A stretch of 64,000 nt of DNA from assembly GCF_024733555.1 (NCBI RefSeq), contig NZ_JANIOF010000004.1:248001-312000 (forward strand). The letters are read 5' to 3'. Below the pieces are notes generated by a model that searched no databases, was not told the origin of the DNA, and saw only the letters and a list, made by a program, of their open reading frames with translations. The position numbers and the translations under genes were made by a program. Each line of letters starts with the position of its first letter. Positions within the stretch are counted from its first letter, which is position 1. Of this stretch, positions 37,961 to 46,350 are shown piece by piece. This DNA comes from Paenibacillus sp. SC116 (GTDB taxonomy: Bacteria; Bacillota; Bacilli; Paenibacillales; Paenibacillaceae).

Positions 37961-37998
37961 GGGCATTCCTATCGCAGTTTGCGTGCAAAGGGATGCCC
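37961..37998 (+). other. Hairpin between small membrane protein and yajQ
   Basis: GGGCATTCCT (37961-37970) pairs with AGGGATGCCC (37989-37998) with one G-T wobble; inside it is CGCA-gtt-TGCG (37973-37983). No T run follows, so it may terminate weakly or act as an mRNA stem. Confidence 0.5.
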
Positions 37999-38043
37999 TT
38001 GTGTTGTTATAGATTAGGTCATGAAATTTAAGGAGGCATACAT

Positions 38044-38532
38044 ATGGCTGAATATTCATTTGATATTGTAAGCAAGACGGATTTGCAAGAAGTAAGCAAC
38101 GCCATTACGCAGGCAGAACGCGAAATAGCTACTCGTTTTGATTTTAAAGGTAGTAAAAGTGCGATGTCATTGGAAAAAGAGGAGCTCGTACTTGTCTCAG
38201 ATGACGATTACAAGTTGAAAAGTTTGATCGACATTTTAGAATCCAAGCTAATTAAGCGCGGAGTTTCTATTAAAAATATGGATTTCGGCAAAATTGAACC
38301 AGCTTCAGGCGGTACTGTGCGCCAGCGTGTTCGCTTAAAACAAGGAATTGAGCAAGATATTTCTAAAAAGATTAATGTACTAATCCGCGATTCTAAGCTT
38401 AAAGTAAAAAGCCAGATTCAAGGTGACCAACTGCGGATAACAGGAAAAAACAAGGATGAGCTTCAAGCTGTTATGAAATTGCTGCGTGAAGCGAATTTGC
38501 AATTGGATTTGCAATTTACTAACTATCGCTAG
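38044..38532 (+). CDS. yajQ: YajQ-family nucleotide-binding protein
   Basis: 162 residues, two ferredoxin-like domains. ATG preceded by TTAAGGAGGCA. Signatures: [33 protein letters not shown], and [19 protein letters not shown]. Some family members (for example in Xanthomonas and Pseudomonas) bind cyclic di-GMP; whether this one does is unknown. This gene is absent from the same interval in Bacillus subtilis. Confidence 0.92.
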   Translation: MAEYSFDIVSKTDLQEVSNAITQAEREIATRFDFKGSKSAMSLEKEELVLVSDDDYKLKSLIDILESKLIKRGVSIKNMDFGKIEPASGGTVRQRVRLKQGIEQDISKKINVLIRDSKLKVKSQIQGDQLRITGKNKDELQAVMKLLREANLQLDLQFTNYR

Positions 38533-38559
38533 GACTACATAGATTTATTTCTAGGTATA

Positions 38560-38632
38560 TTGACTTTATCATTGTCGACATTAGGGCCATGAGAGGGCGC
38601 ATGCTTGTTTTGCATTTTGACTATATCATTTG
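38560..38632 (+). repeat. Two promoter-like direct repeats before pgsA
   Basis: TTGACTTTATCATTG (38560-38574) and TTGACTATATCATTTG (38617-38632), 57 bp apart. The second contains the -35 of the promoter listed next. The first has no good -10 at 16-18 bp. Confidence 0.6.
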
Positions 38633-38646
38633 CTCTGTATTATACT
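38617..38646 (+). promoter_or_regulatory. Sigma-A promoter for the small ORF and pgsA
   Basis: TTGACT (38617-38622), 18-bp spacer, TATACT (38641-38646). Confidence 0.65.
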
Positions 38647-38665
38647 TATTAAGAAAACTTAATAA
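38646..38665 (+). promoter_or_regulatory. Palindrome at the pgsA transcription start
   Basis: TTATTAAG-AAAA-CTTAATAA is a perfect 8-bp inverted repeat that touches the -10 and covers the expected start site. It could be a repressor operator or a 5'-end stabilising hairpin. Confidence 0.5.
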
Positions 38666-38734
38666 TTACAGAGGTATATTACGATTCGAATAGAGGTATG
38701 TTTGAATTGTATTACCATAGTGGGAGATGCATTT

Positions 38735-38821
38735 ATGTCAGACAAGCATACAATCATGGCATTGAAACAATCGGTCATTGCACATGCACATGAGCTTTAC
38801 TTGGCCGGGGAGGGTGTTTAG
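38735..38821 (+). CDS. 28-codon small ORF upstream of pgsA
   Basis: ATG 38735 lies 8 nt after GGGAG and the frame reads MSDKHTIMALKQSVIAHAHE, ending LYLAGEGV. Its TAG stop directly abuts the TTG start of pgsA, and the pgsA SD (GGAGGG) is inside its last codons, so translation of the two would be coupled. No membrane segment or known family. It may be a real small protein or a leader peptide. Confidence 0.55.
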   Translation: MSDKHTIMALKQSVIAHAHELYLAGEGV

Positions 38822-39400
38822 TTGAATCTGGCTAACAAGATTACATTGGCGCGTATCTTTCTCGTTCCAATTATGATGTTCTTTTTACTGGTGAACGTTG
38901 ATTATTTCCCGCCAATCCGTATAAACGAATTTTATATTACGTACAACCAGATAATGGCGGCACTAATTTTTATCATTGCTGCGAGTACGGATGGTTTGGA
39001 TGGATACATAGCGCGCAAGCGCAAAATGGTAACCAATCTGGGCAAGCTGCTTGATCCGCTAGCGGATAAGCTGCTGGTTGCAGCTGTTCTCATCTCACTT
39101 GTGGAAATGGGCAAAACTGATGCGTGGATTGCTGTTGTTATCATTAGCCGTGAATTTGCTGTAACAGGCTTGCGCCAAGTTGCATTGCTTGAAGGCACTG
39201 TTGTTGCTGCGAGCAAGTGGGGCAAATGGAAGACGGCCATCCAAATTACAGCTATTGTTGCTATGTTGTTGAACAATTTCCCGTTTGCTTTTATCGGCTT
39301 CCCATTTGATGTGGTTGCAACATGGGCGGCGGCGCTGATTACGGTATATTCTGGGATTGACTACTTTGTAAAGAATAAAAAAGTGCTGCGGCTCTCTTAG
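38822..39400 (+). CDS. pgsA: CDP-diacylglycerol-glycerol-3-phosphate 3-phosphatidyltransferase
   Basis: Membrane enzyme making phosphatidylglycerol phosphate, the committed step to PG and cardiolipin. TTG 38822 is 7 nt after GGAGGG; 192 residues. The CDP-alcohol phosphotransferase motif D-x2-DG-x2-AR-x8-G-x3-D-x3-D is complete in STDGLDGYIARKRK and LGKLLDPLADK. Hydrophobic segments flank it. Precedes cinA-recA as in Bacillus. Confidence 0.96.
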   Translation: MNLANKITLARIFLVPIMMFFLLVNVDYFPPIRINEFYITYNQIMAALIFIIAASTDGLDGYIARKRKMVTNLGKLLDPLADKLLVAAVLISLVEMGKTDAWIAVVIISREFAVTGLRQVALLEGTVVAASKWGKWKTAIQITAIVAMLLNNFPFAFIGFPFDVVATWAAALITVYSGIDYFVKNKKVLRLS

Positions 39401-39413
39401 CACTAAAAGATTG

Positions 39414-39458
39414 GCAGCAGGCTTAAGCTCAGTTTAATTTGAGTAGCCTGCTGCTTTT
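39414..39458 (+). terminator. pgsA terminator
   Basis: GCAGCAGGCT / AGCCTGCTGC stem with an inner CTCA/TGAG stem, then TTTT. Confidence 0.88.
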
Positions 39459-39514
39459 GATATTTGTAAGGTTAATAAGATTTATACTTATAAAATGAAG
39501 GTGGTGGACGTAAG

Positions 39515-40765
39515 ATGAAAGCGGAAATGATAGCCGTTGGAACAGAATTACTGCTCGGTCAGATCGTAAATACGAATGCACAGTTTTTATCGCAGCAACT
39601 TGCCCTGTTGGGTATCGATGTATATTATCAGACTGTCGTGGGAGATAACCCTCATCGGATGAAAGAAGTCGTTGATACGGCTCGAAAGCGGGCAGATATC
39701 GTTATTTTAACAGGTGGGCTTGGACCGACTATGGATGATATAACGAAGGAAGTTGTAGCGGAGCTGCTAGGACGAAAAATAAGCATCTACAAACCGGGTT
39801 TAGAGAAGATCGAGAATATGTTCCGTGAGCGCGGTATTCATATGGTAGAGAGCAATAAGCGCCAGGCAGATTCGATTGAAGGTGCGTCCCCATTGGATAA
39901 TGAAGCAGGCCTTGCAATTGGTAATGCAATTGTTGCTGATGGTACCACGTACCTGCTTCTGCCCGGTCCTCCAAAAGAAATGAAGCCTATGTTTCTTAAT
40001 GTTGCAGTTCCTTGGCTGAAGCAGCATGTGCTTCAGGAAGAACAAGCATTGTACACGCGCATGTTGAAATTTGCTGGTATTGGTGAATCGAGCCTAGAAG
40101 AGCAATTGAAAGATTTGATCGCTGGACAGACAGATCCTACCATCGCTCCTTATGCAAAGGAAGGCGAAGTGTTGATTCGATTAGCGACGAAAAGTGCTTC
40201 ACAATATGACGCTAATCACAAACTGGACCAATTGGAGCTGCTTATACGTTCACGCTTGGAATCATATATTTATGCAACAGCGGATTTGCCGCTTGAAAGT
40301 ATTGTTGTTGACCTGATGACTGCGCGTGGATTAACATTGGCATCGGCTGAGAGTTGTACAGGTGGACTATTTGCTGAAACGATTACTTCGGTTTCTGGTG
40401 TAAGCGCGATGTATCTTGGTGGCGTTGTCACCTATACGAATGTAATGAAGCATCGTTTGTTAGGCATTCCAATGAATGTCCTAGAAGGTGAAGGTGCTCC
40501 GGGTGCCATTAGTGAACAAACGGCAACGTTGATGGCCGAAGGTGTATTGGAGCGTACGAATGCGGATATTGCAATCTCGATCACGGGTGTTGCAGGTCCG
40601 ACTGAATCAGAAGGAAAGCCTGTCGGGCTCGTCTATATAGGTATTGCTGAACGCGATAAGTGTACCGTGGTTGAGTCTTTGCGAATAAACGGTAATCGCG
40701 AGATGGTTCGGGTGCGTACCGTTAAAACGGTATTGCATCGATTATGGAAAATGTTAAAGCAGTAA
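39515..40765 (+). CDS. cinA: Competence/damage-inducible protein CinA
   Basis: 416 residues. The N-terminal MoaB/MocF-like domain (AEMIAVGTELLLGQIVNTNA, VILTGGLGPTMDDITKEV, LLLPGPPKEMKPMF) has a COG1058-type fold linked to pyrophosphatase activity. The C-terminal domain (from about 265: LASAESCTGGLFAETITSV) is the nicotinamide mononucleotide deamidase (PncC-like) domain. So it may help recycle pyridine nucleotides. The cinA-recA linkage is conserved in Firmicutes; in streptococci it is part of the competence regulon. Confidence 0.95.
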   Translation: MKAEMIAVGTELLLGQIVNTNAQFLSQQLALLGIDVYYQTVVGDNPHRMKEVVDTARKRADIVILTGGLGPTMDDITKEVVAELLGRKISIYKPGLEKIENMFRERGIHMVESNKRQADSIEGASPLDNEAGLAIGNAIVADGTTYLLLPGPPKEMKPMFLNVAVPWLKQHVLQEEQALYTRMLKFAGIGESSLEEQLKDLIAGQTDPTIAPYAKEGEVLIRLATKSASQYDANHKLDQLELLIRSRLESYIYATADLPLESIVVDLMTARGLTLASAESCTGGLFAETITSVSGVSAMYLGGVVTYTNVMKHRLLGIPMNVLEGEGAPGAISEQTATLMAEGVLERTNADIAISITGVAGPTESEGKPVGLVYIGIAERDKCTVVESLRINGNREMVRVRTVKTVLHRLWKMLKQ

Positions 40766-40837
40766 GTTGATTAAAAGTGGTTCATAGGTTTGCATGCAGG
40801 TATTATGGGCGTTTGGTAGTTGGGCGGGATATGCCAC

Positions 40838-40932
40838 TTGTTATTCGCTCTAGTTAATCATATAATAGATATACGATTAAGAAGCGGAGGAACCGCAATG
40901 TACCAAGTTTGTTGGTGCGTTGCGGTTTTTTT
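40838..40932 (+). ncRNA. Compact promoter-terminator unit upstream of recA
   Basis: A good sigma-A promoter, TTGTTA (40838-40843), 17-bp spacer, TATAAT (40861-40866), is followed 25 bp later by a strong terminator (40891-40932). AACCGCAATG pairs with CGTTGCGGTT, an inner ACCAA/TTGGT stem caps it, and seven T follow. A transcript would be about 60 nt and almost entirely hairpin. It could be a short RNA, or simply the cinA terminator with a chance promoter. Confidence 0.45.
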
Positions 40933-41019
40933 ATGTATATTAACGCTTTCGCGCTATTTTAACAGTCTAATCGACTGTGATTTATCTGGTTAAGGTTGGA
41001 AGAGGAGGGTAGAAAAAAA

Positions 41020-41033
41020 CGAATGTATGTTCG
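41020..41033 (+). promoter_or_regulatory. LexA (DinR) box upstream of recA
   Basis: CGAATGTATGTTCG matches the Bacillus-type SOS operator CGAACATATGTTCG at 12 of 14 positions, and lies 9 bp upstream of the recA -35. Confidence 0.8.
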
Positions 41034-41042
41034 AAAAAATGC

Positions 41043-41071
41043 TTGTGCATCGTCTCAAAAAAAGGTATGAT
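41043..41071 (+). promoter_or_regulatory. recA promoter
   Basis: TTGTGC (41043-41048), 17-bp spacer, TATGAT (41066-41071); the start codon is about 33 bp downstream. Confidence 0.7.
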
Positions 41072-41103
41072 AAGAGTACAAAATGAATGAAGGATGTGAG
41101 TGT

Positions 41104-42162
41104 GTGTCAGATCGCAAAGCAGCATTAGAGATGGCATTACGTCAAATAGAAAAGCAATTCGGTAAAGGTTCCATCATGAAGTTGGGCGAATCCAATCATA
41201 TGCAGGTTGAGATTGTACCAAGTGGATCTTTAGCGTTAGATATAGCGCTCGGCACAGGTGGACTTCCTCGCGGGCGTATCGTTGAAGTGTACGGACCAGA
41301 ATCTTCAGGTAAGACGACAGTTGCCCTGCACGCCATTGCTGAAGTGCAGAAGGCTGGTGGACAAGCTGCGTTTATTGATGCGGAACATGCGCTTGATCCG
41401 CTATACGCAAGCAAGCTTGGGGTTAATATTGATGAGCTGCTTCTATCTCAGCCAGATACGGGCGAGCAGGGGCTAGAGATTGCTGAAGCGCTTGTTCGCA
41501 GTGGTGCTGTTGATATTATTGTTATCGACTCTGTTGCAGCGCTCGTTCCAAAGGCTGAGATTGAGGGTGACATGGGTGATTCCCACGTTGGTCTTCAAGC
41601 TCGTCTTATGTCCCAAGCACTTCGTAAGCTATCTGGTGCGATTAGCAAGTCGAAGACAATTACAATCTTCATTAACCAGTTGCGTGAGAAGGTTGGGGTT
41701 ATGTTCGGTAACCCTGAGACAACTCCGGGTGGTCGTGCATTGAAGTTCTACTCTTCCGTACGCCTAGATGTTCGTCGCGTTGAGACGATCAAGCAAGGAA
41801 ACGATATGGTTGGTAACCGTACTCGAATTAAGGTTGTGAAGAACAAAGTAGCTCCTCCATTCAAGCAGGCGGATATCGATATTATGTATGGCGAAGGAAT
41901 TTCCAAGGAAGGCAGCATCGTCGATATTGGAACGGAGCTGGACATCATTCAGAAGAGTGGTGCTTGGTACTCCTATGAAGGCGAACGTTTGGGTCAAGGC
42001 CGTGAGAATGCGAAGCAATTCTTGAAAGAGAATGTCGAAATGTCATTGAAGATCGAGAACTTGATTCGTGAAGCTAGCAACTTGACTACGGTTATTCCTG
42101 CATCTTCTCAGGACGAAACTGATGAGGACGAGGAAGAATTGTTGGCACTTGATGCTGAATAA
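41104..42162 (+). CDS. recA: Recombinase RecA
   Basis: DNA strand-exchange ATPase and SOS co-protease. GTG 41104 gives [19 protein letters not shown], matching known RecA starts; ATG 41083 would add seven unusual residues (NEGCEC) and overlaps the weak SD GGATGTGA. 352 residues. Walker [10 protein letters not shown] near 65, Walker [16 protein letters not shown]-binding loops at [19 protein letters not shown] and [17 protein letters not shown]. The C-terminal tail is acidic, as usual. Under LexA control by the box upstream. Confidence 0.98.
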   Translation: MSDRKAALEMALRQIEKQFGKGSIMKLGESNHMQVEIVPSGSLALDIALGTGGLPRGRIVEVYGPESSGKTTVALHAIAEVQKAGGQAAFIDAEHALDPLYASKLGVNIDELLLSQPDTGEQGLEIAEALVRSGAVDIIVIDSVAALVPKAEIEGDMGDSHVGLQARLMSQALRKLSGAISKSKTITIFINQLREKVGVMFGNPETTPGGRALKFYSSVRLDVRRVETIKQGNDMVGNRTRIKVVKNKVAPPFKQADIDIMYGEGISKEGSIVDIGTELDIIQKSGAWYSYEGERLGQGRENAKQFLKENVEMSLKIENLIREASNLTTVIPASSQDETDEDEEELLALDAE

Positions 42163-42174
42163 TTGGATGATGGA

Positions 42175-42210
42175 CAAGCACCTTGCCAAATGGTAAAGGT
42201 GCTTGTCTTT
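42175..42210 (+). terminator. recA terminator
   Basis: CAAGCACCTT / AAGGTGCTTG 10-bp stem with inner CCA/TGG pairs, then TCTTTG. Confidence 0.82.
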
Positions 42211-42292
42211 GTTGTAGTTGCCGTGTTACTTGTTATGAAAAGCGCCATCCTTATTGCGGTGGGTCACAAAATAGTCAATGTGGGGGATATAG

Positions 42293-42961
42293 ATGCAGCA
42301 AGATGAGACGATAATAGTAAAAGTTCAGCTGGATGAGAAACAGCGTAATCGATATATCATTTTTTTTGAGCATGCTGAGCCAATTAATGTACATGTTGAT
42401 ACGATAGTAAAGTATCGCCTTACGAAAGGCTCAGAGGTGTCTCTTTCCTTTCTAGAGGAGATTATACGAGCAGATGAGCAGCACAAAGCCTACATACAGG
42501 CGTTGACTTATTTGCAGCGCAAGCCTCGTACACGAATGGAAATGACTAAGTATTTGCAGAAGAAGGAATACGACGACGAAACGATACCAATCGTACTGGA
42601 TAGGTTGGAGCGTGAATGGCTTGTAGATGATGCTGCGTATGCAGAGCAGTGGGCAGAACAGCGAATTACTCGACATAGCAAGGGCAGTCGCTGGGTTCGA
42701 CATGAGCTGAAACAAAAAGGCGTGAAAGAGAACCATATTCGTGCAGCCATGGATTCCATTGCTCCGGAACAGGAATGGGAAAGTGCAGTTGGGGCCGCTA
42801 CGAAGAAGTGGCGACAAACTCGTGGAGAAACGCATATTCGAAAGTATAAAGTTGCAGCCTATTTAGCAAGAAGAGGTTTTTCAAGCGAAATGTCGCGTAA
42901 GGCTGCTCAACTGGTGGCTGATGAGTCAGTCAGAAATGATCAAGGTGAAGAGACTTGGTAA
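42293..42961 (+). CDS. recX: Regulatory protein RecX
   Basis: Modulates RecA filament activity. 222 residues from ATG 42293 after GGGGGATATAG. Helical three-helix repeats of the RecX family: LTYLQRKPRTRMEMTKYLQK, IVLDRLEREWLVDDAAYAEQW, KGSRWVRHELKQKGVKENHI, and a C-terminal VAAYLARRGFSSEM. RecX next to recA is common but it has a separate position in Bacillus subtilis. An intervening terminator suggests lower expression than recA. Confidence 0.92.
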   Translation: MQQDETIIVKVQLDEKQRNRYIIFFEHAEPINVHVDTIVKYRLTKGSEVSLSFLEEIIRADEQHKAYIQALTYLQRKPRTRMEMTKYLQKKEYDDETIPIVLDRLEREWLVDDAAYAEQWAEQRITRHSKGSRWVRHELKQKGVKENHIRAAMDSIAPEQEWESAVGAATKKWRQTRGETHIRKYKVAAYLARRGFSSEMSRKAAQLVADESVRNDQGEETW

Positions 42962-42980
42962 AAGAGAAGTTGAGCTTTGC

Positions 42981-43010
42981 TTGACAATATCTTTTCCTCA
43001 ATAATAAAAT
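42981..43010 (+). promoter_or_regulatory. Sigma-A promoter upstream of rny
   Basis: Consensus -35 TTGACA (42981-42986), 18-bp spacer, TAAAAT (43005-43010). It gives a leader of about 245 nt before rny. Confidence 0.65.
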
Positions 43011-43262
43011 GAACATGTATCTTTATTTTCACGAAATCAATTTCCCCTTCCAGAAGTTGATTTTAACTGATTCATTTCGCCAATGTCATAGTTCCGATTG
43101 TCACTATGTAGGGGTGATGATCGTGTGTGCGAATGCATGCAATTTTACCGACATCTATAGGGGTGCCGGTCGATCCATGAGTATGAATCAAATGAAACTG
43201 TAACAAAACAAATGAAACCTGTCCCAAGCAGTGCTTGGAGTAACCAACGGGGAGGTGAGGCA
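43011..43262 (+). other. Long rny leader without a gene
   Basis: Contains two copies of TAGGGGTG (43109-43116 and 43157-43164) and CAAATGAAAC twice (43188-43197 and 43209-43218). A CCAAGC-AGT-GCTTGG hairpin (43224-43238) competes with TTGG-agtaa-CCAA (43235-43247) just before the SD. A 64-codon ORF here has no SD and looks random. Confidence 0.45.
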
Positions 43263-44810
43263 ATGAACGTCAACATTTGGCTCGCAATCGTTCTCGTTGT
43301 GGCTGCATTATTCTTGGGGTTTGGAATCGGTTATCTGATTCGCAAATCGCTTGCGGAAGCGAAAATAACGAGTGCTGAGCATGCTGCGGAACAAATCGTG
43401 GATAACGCACGTAAGGAAGCGGAGGCACTGAAGAAAGAAACGGTGCTCGAAGCAAAAGACGATGTCCACAAAGTTCGCACTGAAGCGGAGAAAGATATCC
43501 GTGAACGCCGGAACGAAATTCAACGTCAAGAAAGACGAATCGTACAAAAAGAAGAGTCGTTGGATAAAAAGTTAGATTCGCTCGAACGTAAAGAGGAACA
43601 ACTAGCTAACAAAGAGAAACAGATTGAAGAGACAGAAGAACAAGTTGAGCGCATCCATCAACAACAAGTTTCGGAATTGGAGCGCATATCGAATCTGTCC
43701 ATGGAAGACGCTAGACAGATTATTTTGACGAATGTTGAGCAAGAAGTCCGTCATGAGACAGCTCAAATGATTAAAGAAATCGAGCAGCAAGCTCGAGAAG
43801 AGGCGGACAAGCGCTCACGTAATATTATTACGCTAGCAATCCAGCGCTGTGCAGCTGACCATGTGGCTGAAACTACGGTATCTGTCGTTGCTTTGCCGAA
43901 CGAAGAGATGAAAGGCCGTATTATCGGTCGTGAAGGTCGTAACATTCGCGCATTGGAGACGCTTACGGGTATTGATCTTATTATTGACGATACTCCAGAA
44001 GCGGTTATCTTGTCTGGGTTCGATCCAATTCGTCGTGAGATTGCTCGAACATCACTTGAGAAGCTGGTTGCAGACGGACGTATTCACCCAGCACGTATCG
44101 AAGAGATGGTCGATAAATCACGCAAGGAAGTGGACGAGCGCATTCGTGAATATGGTGAACAAGCTACATTTGAGGTGGGCGTGCATGGTTTGCATCCTGA
44201 CTTAATTAAAATTCTTGGTCGCCTGAAATTCCGTACAAGCTATGGACAGAATGTACTTAAACATTCCATGGAAGTTGCGTATCTGGCAGGTTTGATGGCT
44301 GGAGAGCTTGGAGAAGATGTAACTCTTGCTAAGCGCGCAGGCTTACTACACGATATCGGAAAAGCGTTAGATCATGAGGTTGAAGGATCTCACGTTGAGA
44401 TTGGTGTAGAATTGGCGAAGAAGTACAAAGAACATCCTGTCGTTATTAACAGTATTGCATCCCACCATGGCGATTGCGAAGCAACATCGATTATCGCAAT
44501 GCTCGTTGCTGCTGCAGATGCATTGTCTGCTGCAAGACCAGGAGCTCGTCGCGAAACGCTCGAAACATACATCAAACGACTGGAGAAGCTTGAAGATATC
44601 TCTGAATCGTTCGAAGGTGTTGAGAAATCGTACGCGATTCAAGCTGGACGCGAGGTTCGTGTCATGGTACAGCCTGAGAAAATTGATGATACGGAAGCGT
44701 ATCGTCTTGCTCGCGAGATTACGAAAAAAATCGAGGGTGAACTGGATTATCCGGGGCACATTAAGGTTACAGTTATCCGCGAGACTCGAGCGGTGGAATA
44801 CGCCAAATAA
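43263..44810 (+). CDS. rny: Ribonuclease Y
   Basis: Membrane-anchored endoribonuclease that initiates mRNA decay in Firmicutes. ATG 43263 after GGGGAGGTGA; 515 residues. N-terminal membrane segment ([20 protein letters not shown]), long coiled coil (about 30-195), KH domain ([19 protein letters not shown] near 218), HD domain with [12 protein letters not shown] near 363, and a C-terminal domain ending ETRAVEYAK. The Bacillus protein is about 520 residues. RicA, an RNase Y regulator, is encoded about 8 kb downstream. Confidence 0.97.
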   Translation: MNVNIWLAIVLVVAALFLGFGIGYLIRKSLAEAKITSAEHAAEQIVDNARKEAEALKKETVLEAKDDVHKVRTEAEKDIRERRNEIQRQERRIVQKEESLDKKLDSLERKEEQLANKEKQIEETEEQVERIHQQQVSELERISNLSMEDARQIILTNVEQEVRHETAQMIKEIEQQAREEADKRSRNIITLAIQRCAADHVAETTVSVVALPNEEMKGRIIGREGRNIRALETLTGIDLIIDDTPEAVILSGFDPIRREIARTSLEKLVADGRIHPARIEEMVDKSRKEVDERIREYGEQATFEVGVHGLHPDLIKILGRLKFRTSYGQNVLKHSMEVAYLAGLMAGELGEDVTLAKRAGLLHDIGKALDHEVEGSHVEIGVELAKKYKEHPVVINSIASHHGDCEATSIIAMLVAAADALSAARPGARRETLETYIKRLEKLEDISESFEGVEKSYAIQAGREVRVMVQPEKIDDTEAYRLAREITKKIEGELDYPGHIKVTVIRETRAVEYAK

Positions 44811-44829
44811 TAATAGACATATTGGACTT

Positions 44830-44865
44830 GGAGAAGTGGCCGCGTCGGCCACTTCTCCGTTTGTT
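44830..44865 (+). terminator. Hairpin between rny and ymdB
   Basis: Perfect 12-bp stem GGAGAAGTGGCC / GGCCACTTCTCC with loop GCGTC; a weak T stretch follows. The stem is strong but termination may be partial. Confidence 0.7.
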
Positions 44866-44883
44866 AAGGAGGACTTGTTTCCG

Positions 44884-45678
44884 ATGAAAGTATTGTTTAT
44901 CGGTGATATTGTGGGCAACACGGGGCGCAAAGCAGTGAAGACGCTGCTTCCAGAGTTGAAGAGCAAACATAACCCGCATATTATCATTGCGAATGCAGAA
45001 AATGCTGCAGGTGGACGTGGTGTTACTGCTGCAATTATTAAAGAATTCGTGGATCTTGGTGTTCATGGGTTTACGATGGGGAATCATACTTGGGATAACC
45101 GTGATATATTTGAATGGATCGATGACGACAAACGTGTCGTTCGTCCGGCAAATTTCCCGCCTGGAACACCTGGAAGAGGAATGACGACCATTAAGGCTAA
45201 TGGCAAGGAACTAGTCATTCTAAATCTGCAGGGGCGGACATTCCTGCCTCCAATCGACTGTCCTTTCCGTACTGCGGACGAGCTGCTGGAGCGAGCAGGA
45301 AAGCAATCCAAAGCGATCCTAGTCGATTTTCATGCTGAAGCGACGTCTGAGAAAATCGCGATGGGCTGGCATTTGGATGGCCGAGCATCTTTCGTTGTTG
45401 GTACACATACGCATGTACAAACGAATGATGATACGATTTTGCCAAATGGAACAGGATATTTGACAGACTGTGGAATGGTTGGTTCCAAAGAGGGCGTGCT
45501 AGGCATGGAACGCGATGCGGTACTTCGCAAGTTCAAAACCCAGCTGCCCGTTCGGTTTACGGTTTGCGAGGGGAAATGGCATTTCCATGCTGTACTTGTT
45601 GAGATTGATGATTCAACAGGAAAAGCACTACGAATTAACAAAATCCGTATCCGTGAAGATGAGTGGATTATGAGCTAA
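44884..45678 (+). CDS. ymdB: YmdB-family metallophosphoesterase
   Basis: Calcineurin-like phosphoesterase, 264 residues, same length as Bacillus YmdB, which has phosphodiesterase activity and affects biofilm and late adaptive gene expression. ATG 44884 after AAGGAGG (11 nt); the frame is open upstream through rny but without a start signal. Metal motifs: IGDIVGNTGRK, NAENAAGGRG, GNHTWDNRDI, DFHAEATSEK, GTHTHVQTND. The rny-ymdB-spoVS order is conserved. Confidence 0.95.
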   Translation: MKVLFIGDIVGNTGRKAVKTLLPELKSKHNPHIIIANAENAAGGRGVTAAIIKEFVDLGVHGFTMGNHTWDNRDIFEWIDDDKRVVRPANFPPGTPGRGMTTIKANGKELVILNLQGRTFLPPIDCPFRTADELLERAGKQSKAILVDFHAEATSEKIAMGWHLDGRASFVVGTHTHVQTNDDTILPNGTGYLTDCGMVGSKEGVLGMERDAVLRKFKTQLPVRFTVCEGKWHFHAVLVEIDDSTGKALRINKIRIREDEWIMS

Positions 45679-45694
45679 CATTATGAATATTTCG

Positions 45695-45741
45695 AGAACC
45701 TTGGCTGTATACATGCTATAAGCAGCTAAGGTTCTTTTTTT
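45695..45741 (+). terminator. ymdB terminator
   Basis: AGAACCTT / AAGGTTCT stem continued by GGCTG/CAGC pairs, then a seven-base T run. Confidence 0.9.
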
Positions 45742-45870
45742 GCTTGCCCAGGTTAGTCAAGGTTCTGCTTTGGCCAATTGGGGTATAGGGATATATTGGT
45801 GGTATTTTTAGCCTGTTTACGAATATGTTGTAATAGTGGAATCAACCATTATTCCCGAGGAGGTACTTTC

Positions 45871-46131
45871 ATGGAAGTATTAAAAGTTTCAGCAAAATCC
45901 AATCCAAATTCGGTAGCTGGTGCGTTAGCAGGGGTTTTGCGTGAAAGGGGAGCGGCCGAACTGCAGGCGATTGGTGCAGGTGCTTTGAACCAAGCAATTA
46001 AGGCGGTCGCCATTGCACGGGGATTTGTTGCGCCGAGCGGTGTAGATTTGATTTGTGTCCCGGCCTTCACCGATATTGTGATTGATGGTGAAGATCGTAC
46101 AGCAATCAAATTAATTGTAGAGCCAAGATAA
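45871..46131 (+). CDS. spoVS: Stage V sporulation protein S
   Basis: Small Alba-like protein needed for late sporulation steps. ATG 45871 after GAGGAGGT; 86 residues, exactly the Bacillus length, with the invariant start MEVLKVSAKSNPNSVAGALA and FVAPSGVDLICVPAFTDI. The family is unusually conserved and may bind nucleic acid. A sigma-H promoter, expected from Bacillus, is only weakly matched upstream (GGTATTT, 13 bp, GAAT around 45801-45824). Confidence 0.97.
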   Translation: MEVLKVSAKSNPNSVAGALAGVLRERGAAELQAIGAGALNQAIKAVAIARGFVAPSGVDLICVPAFTDIVIDGEDRTAIKLIVEPR

Positions 46132-46177
46132 GAGAGGAAGTAGGCAACTAAGATGGAAACTGCGAAGAGTACGTACT

Positions 46178-46206
46178 AACCTGTTTACGCTGTAAGCAGG
46201 TTTTTT
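46178..46206 (+). terminator. spoVS terminator
   Basis: AACCTG-TTTAC-gct-GTAAG-CAGGTT hairpin followed by six T. Confidence 0.9.
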
Positions 46207-46239
46207 GCTGTTCATTTTTTGAAGAAGGAAATCTTATGA

Positions 46240-46255
46240 GTACCTAATTAGGTAC
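46240..46255 (+). promoter_or_regulatory. 16-bp palindrome, candidate operator
   Basis: GTACCTAATTAGGTAC is perfectly self-complementary. It lies about 40 bp upstream of TATAAT (46296-46301), the likely -10 of the dipeptidase gene. The binding protein is unknown. Confidence 0.5.
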
Positions 46256-46350
46256 ATCTAATATACACGAAGATGCCTAGACCGCTGGAATAGGCTATAA
46301 TGGAAGGCAGCGATGAGGGACATGAAAGAGATAGAAGGGATGAAAATCGC

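Noticed and set aside
43009-43203. 64-codon ORF in the rny leader
   Set aside because: Its ATG overlaps the -10 box of the likely rny promoter, there is no SD, and the composition looks random.
44455-44883. Upstream extension of ymdB through rny
   Set aside because: The added region is an out-of-frame reading of rny; ATG 44884 has AAGGAGG and gives the exact family length.
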